From Haloechinothrix alba (GTDB lineage: Bacteria > Actinomycetota > Actinomycetes > Mycobacteriales > Pseudonocardiaceae): a stretch of 64,000 bases of DNA. Numbering within the stretch: the stretch's first letter is position 1; every line of letters starts with the position of its first letter. Shown here piece by piece: positions 40,628 through 52,749 of the stretch. The stretch lies in the NCBI RefSeq assembly GCF_900188115.1, contig NZ_FZNW01000008.1:1-64000 (forward strand), in the 5' to 3' direction. Both the position numbers and the translations under genes were made by a program. The notes under the pieces were generated by a model. It was not told where the DNA came from. It did no database searches and saw only the letters and a program-made list of their open reading frames with translations.

Positions 40628-41607
40628 GACCCCTCCATTCCGACCTCGGGTATCCCGAGAGCCTTTCGCACACTCGTGGCCAACGCATCCGGAGCGTGCC
40701 GCCCCGGCTGGTCGGGGGCGGCTACGTCCGTGAGCTGTGCCTGCGCGCCGATCTCCGCGGCCGCACGGTACAGCCGGTCAGGGGTGGGGACCGACGCGCG
40801 ATCAGCGATAACAGCGTCAATCGTCAGCTCAGGGGCATGGTCGCAGAGTACGTCCAGATGCTGTTCCGGCGAGAACCCCGCGGTCTCGCCCGGCTGAGGG
40901 ACGAGATTCAAGATCACCACCTTGACCGCCTGGCTGTATACCAGGGCCCGCCGCAGCTCGGGCAACAGGAGGTGCACCAGAACGCTCGTGAACCACGACC
41001 CCGGTCCGAGCAGGACGACGTCCGCGTCGAGCACAGCCTGTACGGCATCATCGCAGGCATGCGGCTCCTGTCCGGGCCGCCGCTCGCTGGTCAGGCTGAT
41101 CCGCCGCACCTTTCCCGGCGTGCTGGCAACCGCCACCTGCCCCCGGATCGTGTGAAGTTCATCGTCCCCGTTCAGACCGGAGACCTGTGCTTCGATACAC
41201 AACGGCTCTGCCGACATCGGGAGTACACGACCGGAGATCCCGTGCAGCCGGCACGCTTCGTCCAGCGCGGCCACGGGGTCCCCTGTCACCTCGAAGAGCC
41301 CCGCCAGCAGGAGATTGCCGACGGCGTGCCCGGCCAACGCCCCTGTCCCACCGAATCGGCTCTGGAACACGCGCGGCCACAGTGGATCACCGTCCTCGGC
41401 CGAGGCGAGCGCGGACAACGCCTGCCGCAGGTCACCCGGCGGCAGCACACCGAGCTCGCGGCGGAGCCGCCCGGACGAGCCGCCGTCGTCTGCCACCGTG
41501 ACCACCGCGGTGACATCGCTGGTGATCCGGCGCAACGCGGTCAGCGTGGTGTGCAGGCCGTGGCCGCCGCCGAGCGCGACGGCGCGGAGGGGGCGTTCGT
41601 CCGGCAT
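40618..41607 (-). CDS. yvcK: YvcK/GlmR family protein
   Basis: A 329-aa member of the CofD/YvcK family. The N-terminal [17 protein letters not shown] binds the nucleotide-sugar ligand in the family, followed by [26 protein letters not shown]. In Gram-positive bacteria it controls carbon flow to cell-wall precursors and binds UDP-GlcNAc. It sits between rapZ (9-nt gap) and whiA (overlap), the standard rapZ-yvcK-whiA order. Confidence 0.95.
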   Translation of the reverse strand: MPDERPLRAVALGGGHGLHTTLTALRRITSDVTAVVTVADDGGSSGRLRRELGVLPPGDLRQALSALASAEDGDPLWPRVFQSRFGGTGALAGHAVGNLLLAGLFEVTGDPVAALDEACRLHGISGRVLPMSAEPLCIEAQVSGLNGDDELHTIRGQVAVASTPGKVRRISLTSERRPGQEPHACDDAVQAVLDADVVLLGPGSWFTSVLVHLLLPELRRALVYSQAVKVVILNLVPQPGETAGFSPEQHLDVLCDHAPELTIDAVIADRASVPTPDRLYRAAAEIGAQAQLTDVAAPDQPGRHAPDALATSVRKALGIPEVGMEGSWR

Positions 41608-41616
41608 ACCACCGCC

Positions 41617-42528
41617 TCACTCGCGTCCCAGATCCCGGTGTACGACCTTCACGGTCGTGCCGTCCTCGGCGGACATGCGGCGCGCGAGCTCCTCGGACAG
41701 CGCGACACTGCGATGCTTACCACCGGTGCATCCCACAGCCAGGGTGAGGTACCGCTTGCCTTCCCTGCGGTATCCTGCCCCGACGAGCCTGAGCAGCTGT
41801 TGATACTGGTCGAGGAAGTCCTCGGCGCCCTCCTGGCTCAGTACGTAGTTGCGCACCTCCCCGTCGACGCCACTGAGCTCGCGCAGCTCGGGGATCCAGA
41901 AGGGGTTCGGCAGGAAACGCACGTCCATCACCAGGTCGGCGTCCATCGGCAGACCGTACTTGTAGCCGAACGACAGCACCGTGACCCGGGTACGCATGCT
42001 GGACTCCGAGCCGAACGCGTCCTCGATCTTCGCGCGTAGCTCGTGCACCGAGAGCGCGGAGGTGTCGACCACGAGGTCGGCTTCGTCGCGCAGCGGCTCG
42101 AGCAGCGAACGCTCAGCGGTGATACCGTCCGCGAGCCTGCCGTCACCTTGCATGGGATGGCCGCGGCGCACCTCCTCGAACCGGCGTACCAGGACCGAGT
42201 CGGCGGCCTCCAGGAACAGCACGCGCGGCTTGTACCCGGTCCCGTCGAGCTCCTTGATCACCGAGGACAGGTCGTCGGTGAACGCGCGCGAGCGCACGTC
42301 CATGACAACGGCGATCTTGGTGATCGCACCGCGCGCCTGGGCGCCGAGCTCGACCATCGTGACGATCAGCTCGGGTGGCAGGTTGTCCACCACGAACCAC
42401 CCGAGGTCCTCCAGGCACTTGGCTGCCGTGCTGCGGCCCGCGCCGGACAGCCCGGTCACGACCGCGACATCCATTCCCGTCGGGCCGCCGGCGTCGCCGG
42501 AGGGCGCCGGTCCGCTGTTACTACTCAT
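41617..42528 (-). CDS. rapZ: RapZ-family nucleotide-binding protein
   Basis: A 303-aa RapZ/YvcJ protein. The P-loop is [20 protein letters not shown], with Arg where other phyla have Lys; as far as I recall this is normal in actinobacteria. [10 protein letters not shown] follows. The C-terminal domain has [25 protein letters not shown] and [16 protein letters not shown]. In enterobacteria it guides decay of a small RNA controlling GlmS; the actinobacterial role is not settled. It overlaps uvrC by 4 nt. Confidence 0.94.
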   Translation of the reverse strand: MSSNSGPAPSGDAGGPTGMDVAVVTGLSGAGRSTAAKCLEDLGWFVVDNLPPELIVTMVELGAQARGAITKIAVVMDVRSRAFTDDLSSVIKELDGTGYKPRVLFLEAADSVLVRRFEEVRRGHPMQGDGRLADGITAERSLLEPLRDEADLVVDTSALSVHELRAKIEDAFGSESSMRTRVTVLSFGYKYGLPMDADLVMDVRFLPNPFWIPELRELSGVDGEVRNYVLSQEGAEDFLDQYQQLLRLVGAGYRREGKRYLTLAVGCTGGKHRSVALSEELARRMSAEDGTTVKVVHRDLGRE

Positions 42529-44594
42529 CGCTCACGTCGATCCTGTCCGTTCGCTGTGCCGTCCGTTCCAGGGTCCGAATGGGAGGCGCCCGCCCGGTGC
42601 GCCGTATCGGCACCGGAGCCGTTCGCCACATCGTCTCCTGCCTCACCGTGCAACGCGGTGTACACGGTCCGTGCCGTGTGGCGACCGACCCCGCGCACCG
42701 CGGCGATCTCGTCCACACCGGCCTGTTTGAGCTTCTTGACCGAGCCGAAGTGCTTGATCAGTGCGGCCTTCCTCGTCTGCCCCAGACCCGGTACGCCGTC
42801 CAGCTCCGAAGCAGCGACCCTGCGCGATTGTTTCGTGCGGTGGTACCGCACGGCGAACCGGTGCGCCTCGTCGCGCACCCGCTGCAACAGGTACAACGAC
42901 TCCGACGAGCGCGGCAGGATCACCGGATCGGGTTCGGCGGGTGGCCATACCTCCTCGAGCCGTTTGGCGAGGCCGACAACGGCCACATCCGTGACTCCGA
43001 GGTCGGCGAGGGCGTCGGCCGCTGCCGTGGCCTGCGGACCGGCGCCGTCGACCACGAGCAGGTTCGGCGGGTACGCGAACTTGCCCGGTTTGCCGGACTC
43101 CTTCTCCCCGTCGGGGTCGCTCGCAGCCTGCGCGGCGTCAGCCGTGTAGCGCGCGAACCGGCGTCGCACGACCTCGGCGATCGAGGCGACGTCACCGTGC
43201 CGCGCGGCCTCCTTGATCTCGAACCGCTTGTACTCCGACTTGCGCGGCGCTCCGTCCTCGAACACCACGAGCGACGCGACCACGTCACTGCCCTGGTGAT
43301 GCGAGATGTCCACGCACTCGATGCGCAGCGGAGCGGTATCCAGTCCCAGATGCTCCTGCAGCTCGGACAGCGCCGCCGAGCGTGCGGTGAGATCCCCCGC
43401 CCTGCGCAGCTTGTGCTGCGCAAGCGCCTCGGCGGCGTTGCGCTGGACCGTCTGCGCGAGCGTTCGCTTGTCCCCGCGCTGCGGCACCCGGACGTGGACC
43501 CTCGAGCCGCGTAGCTCGCTCAGCCACGCGGTCAACGCATCGGAATCCTCCGGAAGCACGGGGACGAGGACCTGTTTCGGTACCGGCGGGCCACTGTCGT
43601 CGGCGTCGGCGGCCAGCTCGGCCTGCTGACCGTAGAACTGGGTAAGGAACTGCTCCACCAGTCCCGCCTGCACCCGTTCCTGCGTGTCCTCTCCGTGTTG
43701 CCCGGCGGAGGGGTCCTCGTCCACGTCGACGACCCAGCCGCGCTGGCCGCGTACCCGGCCGCCACGCACGTGGAAGACCTGTACAGCCGCTTGCAGCTCG
43801 TCGTGCGCGAAGGCGACCACGTCTGCGTCGGTGCCGTCGCCGAGCACCACGGCTTGCTTCTCCATCGCCTTGCGCAGCGCGGCGACGTCGTCGCGCAACC
43901 GCGCCGCCCGCTCGAAGTCCAGCTCCTCGGAGGCCTGCGCCATCTGCCGCTCGAGCGAGCGCACCATGCTGTCGGTGTTGCCGCCGAGGAAGTCGCACAG
44001 GTCCCGCACGATCGTGCGGTGGTCCTCGGCGCCGATCCGGCCGACGCAGGGCGCCGAACACTTGTCGATGTAGCCGAGCAGGCAGGGCCTGCCGATCTGG
44101 GTGTGCCTGCGGAAGACGGTGTTCGAGCACGTGCGGGCGGGAAAGACACGCAACAGGAGGTCCAGCGTCTCCCTGATCGCCCACGCGTGCGTGTACGGCC
44201 CGAAGTAACGCACACCCTTCTTGCGCGGACCCCGGTAGACGTGTGGCCGGGGGAACTCCTCGTTCATGGTCACGGCCAGCACCGGGTAGGACTTGTCGTC
44301 CCGGTAACGCACGTTGAACCGGGGGTCGAACTCCTTGATCCAGGTGTACTCCAGCTGCAGCGCCTCGACCTCGGTGTTCACCACCGTCCAGTCGACGCCG
44401 GCCGCAGTGGTCACCATCTGGCGCGTACGCGGATGCAGGCCGGCCAGATCGGCGAAGTACGAGCCGAGCCTGCTGCGCAAGCTCTTCGCCTTGCCGACAT
44501 AGATGACGCGACCGCGCGTGTCGCGGAACCGGTACACCCCTGGCGCATCGGGGATGTCTCGCGGTGCTGGTCGGTAGGTGGACGGATCGGCCAC
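42525..44594 (-). CDS. uvrC: UvrC, excinuclease ABC subunit C
   Basis: A 689-aa nucleotide-excision repair nuclease. The GIY-YIG domain is at the N-terminus ([24 protein letters not shown]), the UVR UvrB-binding motif is near residue 210 ([21 protein letters not shown]), the C-terminal nuclease core starts at [20 protein letters not shown], and two helix-hairpin-helix motifs are at the end ([36 protein letters not shown]). A low-complexity tail of about 40 residues follows. Gene order uvrC-rapZ-yvcK-whiA. Confidence 0.97.
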   Translation of the reverse strand: MADPSTYRPAPRDIPDAPGVYRFRDTRGRVIYVGKAKSLRSRLGSYFADLAGLHPRTRQMVTTAAGVDWTVVNTEVEALQLEYTWIKEFDPRFNVRYRDDKSYPVLAVTMNEEFPRPHVYRGPRKKGVRYFGPYTHAWAIRETLDLLLRVFPARTCSNTVFRRHTQIGRPCLLGYIDKCSAPCVGRIGAEDHRTIVRDLCDFLGGNTDSMVRSLERQMAQASEELDFERAARLRDDVAALRKAMEKQAVVLGDGTDADVVAFAHDELQAAVQVFHVRGGRVRGQRGWVVDVDEDPSAGQHGEDTQERVQAGLVEQFLTQFYGQQAELAADADDSGPPVPKQVLVPVLPEDSDALTAWLSELRGSRVHVRVPQRGDKRTLAQTVQRNAAEALAQHKLRRAGDLTARSAALSELQEHLGLDTAPLRIECVDISHHQGSDVVASLVVFEDGAPRKSEYKRFEIKEAARHGDVASIAEVVRRRFARYTADAAQAASDPDGEKESGKPGKFAYPPNLLVVDGAGPQATAAADALADLGVTDVAVVGLAKRLEEVWPPAEPDPVILPRSSESLYLLQRVRDEAHRFAVRYHRTKQSRRVAASELDGVPGLGQTRKAALIKHFGSVKKLKQAGVDEIAAVRGVGRHTARTVYTALHGEAGDDVANGSGADTAHRAGASHSDPGTDGTANGQDRRER

Positions 44595-44659
44595 GCCGCC
44601 AGACTATCTCGACGCCGTCCGCGCCCGCGTAGCGGACGGACGCGCCGTGGCGCCCAGTA

Positions 44660-44737
44660 AATCAGCCCGGCGAATCAGCCCAGTGAATCAGCCCGGCGAA
44701 TCAGCCGGGCGAGTCAGTTCGGCGAGCCGGCCGGGCG
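44660..44737. repeat. 13-bp tandem array, six copies
   Basis: Units AATCAGCCCGGCG (44660), AATCAGCCCAGTG (44673), AATCAGCCCGGCG (44686), AATCAGCCGGGCG (44699), AGTCAGTTCGGCG (44712) and AGCCGGCCGGGCG (44725) follow without gaps and decay toward the right. They lie between the divergent uvrC and mycothiol-type genes, where promoters are expected. Confidence 0.88.
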
Positions 44738-44779
44738 AGGCGGGCACGATTGTCGGTACCTGCTGGCAAACTCCGGGGC

Positions 44780-45532
44780 ATGGACGTTTCCGGGCTGATC
44801 GCCACGCTGGAGTCGGAAGGGCACAGCCTGGCACACACCGCAGAACGCCTCGGAGCCGGCGTGGAGGTACCCACCTGCCCCGGCTGGCGCGTACGGGACC
44901 TTCTGCTGCACATCGGCGGCGTGCACCGCTGGGCCGGCACGGTCGTCGCGGAGTCGCGCCGCGAACCACTGCACCTGGAGCGGGCCGAGGGCATCTCCGC
45001 GCACCTGCCCACCGACGGGGAGCTGGTCGGCTGGTTCCGCCGTGGGCACGCGGACCTGCTGAAGGCACTGCGGAACGCACCGGAGGACCTGCGGTGCTGG
45101 GCGTTCCTGACCGCCCCGACACCGCTGGCGTTCTGGGCGCGGCGCCAGGCACACGAGACCACAGTGCACCGGGTGGACGTCGAATCGGCGGCCGGTGGGG
45201 TCGGGCGGGTCGAGCCGCACGTGGCAACCGACGGCATCGACGAGCTGCTCGGCGGGTTCGTTCCGCGTGCCCGCACGGGGCTGCACAGCGACCCCCCGAC
45301 ATCGATGTCCGTACGCACCACCGACACCGGCGCGCGCTGGTTGCTGCACGTCGGACGCGGACCCGTCACCGTCGAACGCTCGTCAGGACCGGCCGACACC
45401 GTGGTCTCCGGAACCGCTTCCGACGTCTACCTAGCGCTGTGGAACCGGCTGCCGTTGCGCGAGCTCGACGTCGCAGGCAGCGAGGAGCTGCTCCTGCGGT
45501 GGCCCGAGACCGTCCGGATCCGGTGGGGATAG
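44780..45532 (+). CDS. Mycothiol-dependent maleylpyruvate isomerase family protein
   Basis: A 250-aa protein of the DinB-like / mycothiol-dependent enzyme family. The N-terminal helix bundle carries CPGWRVRDLLLHIGGVHRW, and QAHETTVHRVDVESA provides the second His set of the metal site. The C-terminal part (VRTTDTGARWLLHVGRGPV to RWPETVRIRWG) matches the SCP2-like tail of the family. The reaction is unknown. The ATG at 44780 was chosen because CAAACT lies 7 nt upstream as a possible leaderless -10 box; a start 30 nt earlier is possible. Confidence 0.82.
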   Translation: MDVSGLIATLESEGHSLAHTAERLGAGVEVPTCPGWRVRDLLLHIGGVHRWAGTVVAESRREPLHLERAEGISAHLPTDGELVGWFRRGHADLLKALRNAPEDLRCWAFLTAPTPLAFWARRQAHETTVHRVDVESAAGGVGRVEPHVATDGIDELLGGFVPRARTGLHSDPPTSMSVRTTDTGARWLLHVGRGPVTVERSSGPADTVVSGTASDVYLALWNRLPLRELDVAGSEELLLRWPETVRIRWG

Positions 45533-45549
45533 CCGTACGGTTGTTCCCC
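45525..45549 (+). terminator. Hairpin at the end of the mycothiol-type gene
   Basis: GGGGA (45525-45529) pairs with TCCCC (45545-45549) around the palindrome CCGTACGG (45533-45540). It covers the stop codon at 45530-45532. Confidence 0.35.
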
Positions 45550-45644
45550 GTCGGCCGAGCGCGTCGGCTAGCCTGGTTGCCGCACCGGCACAGCTCCCGG
45601 AGCACGCCTCGCGGCGACCGGATGAACGAAAGGGGTCCCATCGC

Positions 45645-46442
45645 ATGCGCATCGCCACCTGGAACGTCAACTCCGTCGGTGCGCGGCTGCCTCGCCTGGT
45701 GAGCTGGCTGCGGTCGGCCGCACCGGACGTGCTGTGCCTGCAGGAGCTGAAGTGCGCAGCGGACAGCTTCCCCACCGACGAGGTCGCCGAGCTGGGCTAC
45801 GAGGTCGCCGCGCACGGCACCGGCCGCTGGAACGGCGTCGCGATCGTCTCCCGCGTCGGCCTGTCCGATGTCACCCGCGGCCTGCGCGACGAGCCCGGCT
45901 ACGCCGCGGACGACGGCTCGGACGAGACGGTCGAGCCGCGTGCGATCGGGGCGACCTGTGGCGATCTCCGGCTGTGGTCGGTCTACGTGCCCAACGGCCG
46001 CGACGTCGAACACCCGCACTTCGCCTACAAGCTGCGCTGGTTGGAGGCGCTGCACGCGACCGCGGCCGCCGAGCTGGCTGCGTCCGTACCGTTCGGGGTG
46101 CTCGGGGACTTCAATATCGCGCCTGCCGATCACGATGTCTGGGACCTCGCCGAGTTCGCGCAGACCACGCACATCACCGAGTCGGAACGCAAGGCGTTGG
46201 GCGTGCTCCAGGACGCCGGGCTGCGAGACATCGTGCCGCGCCCGCTGAAGTACGACCAGCCGTTCACCTACTGGGACTACCGCGGACTGGCCTTTCCCAA
46301 GAACAAGGGGATGCGTATCGACCTGGCGTACGGCAACGCGCAGCTGGCAGGCGCGGTCACCGATGCCTACGTCGACCGCGAGGAGCGCAAGGGCAAGGGC
46401 GCTTCCGACCACGCACCCGTCGTGGTGGACCTGTCCCTGTAG
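45645..46442 (+). CDS. xthA: Exodeoxyribonuclease III
   Basis: A 265-aa AP endonuclease/3' exonuclease of base-excision repair. Metal and active-site motifs: IATWNVNSVGAR, LCLQELKC, the Tyr/Asn pair in VYVPNGRDVEHPHFAYK, FGVLGDFNIAPADHDVWD, RIDLAYG and the terminal GASDHAPVVVDL. GAAAGGGG precedes the ATG. It converges on the PH-domain gene; no clear terminator is seen in the 30-nt gap. Confidence 0.95.
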   Translation: MRIATWNVNSVGARLPRLVSWLRSAAPDVLCLQELKCAADSFPTDEVAELGYEVAAHGTGRWNGVAIVSRVGLSDVTRGLRDEPGYAADDGSDETVEPRAIGATCGDLRLWSVYVPNGRDVEHPHFAYKLRWLEALHATAAAELAASVPFGVLGDFNIAPADHDVWDLAEFAQTTHITESERKALGVLQDAGLRDIVPRPLKYDQPFTYWDYRGLAFPKNKGMRIDLAYGNAQLAGAVTDAYVDREERKGKGASDHAPVVVDLSL

Positions 46443-46472
46443 GTGCCGCCGCTCGAGCCGGTCCCCTGCTCG

Positions 46473-46931
46473 TTACCCGGACTCCCCCGCCTGCTTGTGC
46501 AACCTGCGTAACGCGCGGACCGCGTCGACAGCGTGCTGGCGGTCGACGGCCTGCACGGCCATCACGGCGTGGTACTCGTCGTCCGGAAGCTCCAGGCGTG
46601 CCCACGAGGCTCCGTCCGGGAAACTCACCGACAGCACCTCGCTCCACGCGAACCTGCGTTTCGTCAGGACGTTGCGTACCTCGATGCCCCCGGCGTCGGC
46701 ACGCACCCGCGGAAGCGCCCAGAGCAGCGTCAGCCCGGCGAGTATCACGCCGATCACGACCATGGCGATCTGGTCGGCGAGGTAGAAGTTCGCGCCGGTG
46801 TCCGAGTCGCGCAGCAGCACGCCGACAACCGTGAACACGACGACGAGCGCGATCGCGCACGGCACCGTCATCCAGATCACCCGGCGGGGGCGGAACTGGA
46901 CCATCTGGGCGTCACCCTCACTACGCGTCAC
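46473..46931 (-). CDS. PH-domain-containing membrane protein
   Basis: A 152-aa protein with two hydrophobic helices (about residues 19-38 and 55-75), then a bacterial PH-like domain (GGIEVRNVLTKRRFAWSEVLSVSFPDG, WARLELPDDEYHAVMAVQA). An equivalent protein follows ribH in mycobacteria. The function is unknown. The GTG at 46931 is chosen because GAGG lies 7 nt before it; the ATG ten codons later is an alternative. Confidence 0.85.
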   Translation of the reverse strand: MTRSEGDAQMVQFRPRRVIWMTVPCAIALVVVFTVVGVLLRDSDTGANFYLADQIAMVVIGVILAGLTLLWALPRVRADAGGIEVRNVLTKRRFAWSEVLSVSFPDGASWARLELPDDEYHAVMAVQAVDRQHAVDAVRALRRLHKQAGESG

Positions 46932-46968
46932 GACATCCTCATCCGTTCGACATCGGTGCCGGTGGCCG

Positions 46969-48772
<1,804 letters not shown>

Positions 48773-48776
<4 letters not shown>

Positions 48777-49435
48777 GCGCTCTCCTCGGCTTCCGGCTCA
48801 CCGCCATTGTGCTCGGAGACGGAGCCGTACGGGTCGGTGGAGTCAGCATCGTCACGATGCGGTCGCACCAGCTTCTCAACGTACTTGGCGACCACGTCGA
48901 CCTCGATATTGACCGGGTCGGACGGTGACTTGGTGCCGAGCCCGGTCATCTCGAGCGTGGTCGGGATCAACGCGACGGAGAACTGGTCGTCGGTGATGTC
49001 GGTCACCGTCAACGACACCCCGTCCACGGCGATCGACCCCTTCTCGACCACGTATCTGTTCAGCTGCTTCGGCAGGGAGAAGCGGGTGAGGCCGGAGGGG
49101 TCACGGGACAGGTAGGTGCCCACCCCGTCGACATGCCCCTGCACGATGTGTCCCCCGAAACGGTCGCCTGCGGCGGTGGCGCGCTCGAGGTTGACCCGGT
49201 CGCCCATGTGTACCTTGGCCAGGCTGCTCCGCTCCAGAGTCTCGTGCACGACGTCCACGGTGAACTGCGACCCGGCCACGTCCACCACGGTGAGGCACAC
49301 GCCGTTGACCGAGACCGAGTCGCCGTGCCGTACGTCGGTCGTCACCAGCGGCCCCGACACGGTCAGCCGCGCGGCGTTCGGCACTTGCTCGATGCCGACG
49401 ACCTCACCGATCTCCTCGACAATGCCGGTGAACAC
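48773..49435 (-). CDS. ribC: Riboflavin synthase, alpha chain
   Basis: A 220-aa enzyme with two lumazine-binding repeats: [11 protein letters not shown] to [13 protein letters not shown], and [16 protein letters not shown] to [16 protein letters not shown]. It dismutates two lumazines to riboflavin. The GTG at 49435 is the usual FTGIVEE start, with AGGAGG 7 nt upstream. A ribD gene, often found between rpe and ribC in actinobacteria, is absent here. Confidence 0.95.
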
Positions 49436-49544
49436 TGCCTGCCTCCTCGTGCTGTCCAGGCTCCCACTTCGGGGCCGCTGTTCAAAGTCGGGTCGTGCGC
49501 GGACCACCGCATCGCCTGGGACAGGCATACGCGTCCGGCTGGGG

Positions 49545-50234
49545 TCATGGGTGTGCGCCGCAACGGTTCACGCGCCGGCGCAACCGCTCGATCGCCACCC
49601 CTGGGTCCTCGGCGCCGTACACGGCCGAGCCTGCCACGAAGCAGTCCACCCCGGCCTCGGCAGCCTGCTCGATCGTGTCGTCGTTGATCCCACCGTCGAT
49701 CTCCACGAGCAGCCGCAAGTGGCCGGTGTCGACGAGCCTGCGCGCCAGCCGGACCTTGTCGAGGACCTCCGGGATGAACGACTGCCCGCCGAAACCGGGC
49801 TCCACCGACATGACAAGCAAGGTGTCGTAGTGCTTGAGCACCTCCAGATGGTCCTCGAGGCTCGTGCCGGGCTTGACGGACAGGCCGGCCTGCGCGCCCG
49901 CGGCACGCAGGTTCTTGGCCAGCATCACCGGGTCGTGCGCGGCCTCGGCGTGCACCGTGACGTTGTACGCTCCGCGTTCGGCGTAGTCCGGCGCCCATCT
50001 GTCCGGGTCGTCGATCATCAGGTGGCAGTCCAGCGGCACCCGCGACACCCGGGACAACGACTCCACAACGGGCAGCCCGATGGTGAGGTTGGGTACGAAG
50101 TGCCCGTCCATGACGTCCACGTGTACCCAGTCGGCCCGCGCGTCCCCTGTGCCGGAGACGACCTCGATCTCCTCGCCGAGCCGGGCGAAGTCCGCGGACA
50201 GGATGCTTGGGGCGATCATCGGCCTGTTCGTCAC
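49545..50234 (-). CDS. rpe: Ribulose-phosphate 3-epimerase
   Basis: A 229-aa TIM-barrel epimerase of the pentose phosphate pathway. Seen: IAPSILSADFARLGEE, WVHVDVMDGHFVPNLTIG, DCHLMIDDPDRW, VMSVEPGFGGQSFIP and EIDGGINDDTI. The GTG at 50234 is used; an ATG at 50219 is the alternative. With tkt and tal it completes most of the non-oxidative branch in this window. Confidence 0.95.
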   Translation of the reverse strand: MTNRPMIAPSILSADFARLGEEIEVVSGTGDARADWVHVDVMDGHFVPNLTIGLPVVESLSRVSRVPLDCHLMIDDPDRWAPDYAERGAYNVTVHAEAAHDPVMLAKNLRAAGAQAGLSVKPGTSLEDHLEVLKHYDTLLVMSVEPGFGGQSFIPEVLDKVRLARRLVDTGHLRLLVEIDGGINDDTIEQAAEAGVDCFVAGSAVYGAEDPGVAIERLRRRVNRCGAHP

Positions 50235-50319
50235 GCTGGGTTCCACTTCTCTCACACGCCCGGACGTCGGCCGGTGCCTTCCGGGACGGGGTAACACTCC
50301 GTGCAGTCTACCGAGTCGC

Positions 50320-51741
50320 TTACGACTTCTGGAGGAGCGCACAGTACATCGCGTCGGTCCCGTGCCGGTGCGGCCACAGCTGCACGTCCGGGCCGTCTCC
50401 GAGGCCGGGAACGCCCTCGAAGAGCGGCCGCGCGTCGACGCGGTGCGCGTCGGCCTTGCGGAGCAGGTCGGCGACCACACCTTCGGTCTCGGCGAGGTGT
50501 GGCGAGCACACCACGTAACACACCACGCCGCCGGGGCGGACCAGGTCTATCGCCGAGCTCAGCAGCTCGGTCTGCAGCCTGGTCAACCCGGCGACATCCC
50601 CTGGCACCCGGCGCCACCGCGCCTCAGGGCGCCTGCGTAGCGCACCGAGCCCGGTGCACGGGGCGTCCACGAGCACCCGGTCGTAGCCGGGCCGCAGACC
50701 GCTCTCGCGCCCGTCGGTGACGTGTACCGTCACCGGCAGGTCCAGCACGGCGTCCCGGACCATCCGCGCACGGTGCTCGGCAGGCTCCACCGCGTCCAGC
50801 TCGGCCCCGGACAGTGCGGCGAGCGCCCCGAGCACCCGTGCCTTACCGCCCGGTCCCGCACACAGGTCCAGCCAGCGCGCGTCCGTACCGTCCAGCGGGT
50901 ACTCGGCCGCGGCACGTGCGCACAGCTGGCTGCCCTCGTCCTGGACGGCGGCGAGGCCTTCGCTGATCGGGCCGGATTCTGCGGGGTCACCGCCGCCCGG
51001 CTCCAACCGGACGCCGTAGGGCGAGTACGGCGCTACCTCGCTTCCGGTGATCGCGGCGAGCTCCTCGGCGCTGATCGCACCCGGCCGCGCGGCCAGGTGT
51101 ACGTCCGGCCGCACGTTGTTCGCCTCGAGGGCGGCCTCCAGCTCCGTGCCGGTGTCGCCGAGCGCCTCCGCGAATGCCCGGACGATCCAGCCGGGATGCG
51201 CGGTGCGCATCCCGAGGTGGCCGATCGGGTCGGTGTCGCGGGCCGGTGCGAGCTGCTCGACCCACTCCGGCTCCCCCGCGGCCGACACACGCCGCAGCAC
51301 GGCGTTGACGAACCCCGCGACATGCGAGCCCGCTGCCAGCCTGGCGAGGTCCACGGTCGAGGTCACGGCGGCGTGCGGCGGGATCCGCGTCCGCAACAGC
51401 TGGTAGGTACCGATCCGGAGCGCGTCGAGGACGTCGCCGTCCATCGCCGAGGGCGGACGGTCCGAACACGCCGCGACGATCTCGTCGAGCATGCCGGACA
51501 GGCGTGCCGTACCGTAGGCGAGCTCCGTGGCCAGCGCCGCGTCCCGCCCGGTCACGCGACGTTCCCGCAGCATCTCGGGCAGCACCAGGTTCGCGTAGGC
51601 GTCCTTGCTCCGTACCGCGCGCAGCGTGTCGAACGCCGCCTGCCGCGCCGCGTCCACCTCGGGCGGCCTGCGCGGCCCCTGCTTGCGCTGCGCGGGGCGG
51701 CTGTTCGCCGGGCGGGGGGACTTGCGCTTGTCGGTGCTCAT
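50320..51741 (-). CDS. rsmB: RsmB, 16S rRNA m5C967 methyltransferase
   Basis: A 473-aa RNA methyltransferase. A basic N-terminal tail (first 30 residues) precedes a NusB-like RNA-binding domain (about 30-160, [23 protein letters not shown]). The SAM-dependent domain has [18 protein letters not shown] and the two catalytic cysteines in [20 protein letters not shown] and [15 protein letters not shown]. Its ATG overlaps the fmt stop (ATGA). Confidence 0.95.
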   Translation of the reverse strand: MSTDKRKSPRPANSRPAQRKQGPRRPPEVDAARQAAFDTLRAVRSKDAYANLVLPEMLRERRVTGRDAALATELAYGTARLSGMLDEIVAACSDRPPSAMDGDVLDALRIGTYQLLRTRIPPHAAVTSTVDLARLAAGSHVAGFVNAVLRRVSAAGEPEWVEQLAPARDTDPIGHLGMRTAHPGWIVRAFAEALGDTGTELEAALEANNVRPDVHLAARPGAISAEELAAITGSEVAPYSPYGVRLEPGGGDPAESGPISEGLAAVQDEGSQLCARAAAEYPLDGTDARWLDLCAGPGGKARVLGALAALSGAELDAVEPAEHRARMVRDAVLDLPVTVHVTDGRESGLRPGYDRVLVDAPCTGLGALRRRPEARWRRVPGDVAGLTRLQTELLSSAIDLVRPGGVVCYVVCSPHLAETEGVVADLLRKADAHRVDARPLFEGVPGLGDGPDVQLWPHRHGTDAMYCALLQKS

Positions 51742-52688
51742 TCCAGTTTCTCCCCGCGCTCGATCTTGCTTCCGCGTGCCCATTCGCCTGCCGTCATGCG
51801 CTTCTTGCCCTGCACCTGCACGTCACCGAGCAGCAGCGGGACCGTCGCCGAACCCACCAGCACCCGGTCCCGTTCGACGTGCAGCTCGCCGGGCTCGAGG
51901 TCGCCTGCGTTCGCCGCCTCGGCGCTGCCGGCGTCCAGCGGCCGCACGGGGGACAGCTTGATGCGCTTGCCGCGGAACTCCGCCCATGCCCCCGGGTCGG
52001 GTGTGACCGCCCGCACGTGCCGGTCCACGTTGATGGCAGGCTCGCCGAAGCGCACCCTGGCATCCTGCGGGGTGATCTTCTCCGCGTAGCTGCGCCCTTC
52101 CTCGGACTGCGGTACCGCATGCACGGTCCCCGCGGCGATACCGTCCAGAGTCGACAGAAGCAGGTCCGCGCCCGAGTAGGAGAGGCGCTCGAGCAACGCA
52201 CCGGCGGTGTCGTCGGAGCGCACGGTCTCGGTGACCACGCCGTAGACGGGGCCCGCGTCGAGCTCGGGCACCACGCGGAACGTCGATGCCCCGGTGATCT
52301 CGTCGCCCGCGCGGATCGCCGCCTGTACCGGTGCGGCACCACGCCAGGCCGGGAGCAGCGAGAAGTGCAGGTTGATCCACCCGTGTGTGGGTACGTCCAG
52401 CGCAGCCTGCGGCAGCAGCCCACCGTAGGCGACAACCGGGCACGCTTCGGGTGCCAGCTCGGCGAGCCGGGCCAGGTAGTCCGGGTCACCGGCCCGTGCC
52501 GGCGTCAGCACCTCGATTCCGTACTCGTCGGCGACCCTGCCCACGGGGGACCGCACCAGGTGCCTGCCACGCCCGGCAGGCGCGTCCGGCCGTGTGGTTA
52601 CGGCGACGACCTCGTGGCGCGACGAGTCGATCAACGCACGCAGCGAGGGCACCGCGGTATCCGGGGTTCCTGCGAAAACCAAGCGCAT
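51738..52688 (-). CDS. fmt: Methionyl-tRNA formyltransferase
   Basis: A 316-aa enzyme that formylates initiator Met-tRNA. Catalytic core: [20 protein letters not shown] with [18 protein letters not shown] (the Asn-His-Asp-type site; the Asp is in [11 protein letters not shown]). The C-terminal OB-fold domain begins near residue 205. It follows priA with a 61-nt gap that contains a small hairpin. Confidence 0.95.
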   Translation of the reverse strand: MRLVFAGTPDTAVPSLRALIDSSRHEVVAVTTRPDAPAGRGRHLVRSPVGRVADEYGIEVLTPARAGDPDYLARLAELAPEACPVVAYGGLLPQAALDVPTHGWINLHFSLLPAWRGAAPVQAAIRAGDEITGASTFRVVPELDAGPVYGVVTETVRSDDTAGALLERLSYSGADLLLSTLDGIAAGTVHAVPQSEEGRSYAEKITPQDARVRFGEPAINVDRHVRAVTPDPGAWAEFRGKRIKLSPVRPLDAGSAEAANAGDLEPGELHVERDRVLVGSATVPLLLGDVQVQGKKRMTAGEWARGSKIERGEKLE

Positions 52689-52706
52689 AGTGCGTCGAGT
52701 CTACTG

Positions 52707-52721
52707 GGCACCGTGGGTGCC
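52707..52721 (-). terminator. Small hairpin between priA and fmt
   Basis: GGCACC-GTG-GGTGCC, a perfect 6-bp stem with a 3-nt loop. There is no T-tract, so it may lower rather than end read-through. Confidence 0.3.
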
Positions 52722-52749
52722 GCAGCGGGCACCGAGCCGAACGTTGCGA

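Noticed and set aside
41617-42528. Arg in place of Lys in the RapZ P-loop as a defect
   Set aside because: As far as I recall, GAGRST-type loops are usual in actinobacterial RapZ proteins.
44660-44737. CRISPR or minisatellite inside a coding gene
   Set aside because: Units are contiguous without spacers and lie outside both flanking genes.
49436-50319. FMN riboswitch upstream of the rib genes
   Set aside because: No RFN-type conserved blocks were found in the gaps around rpe and ribC.
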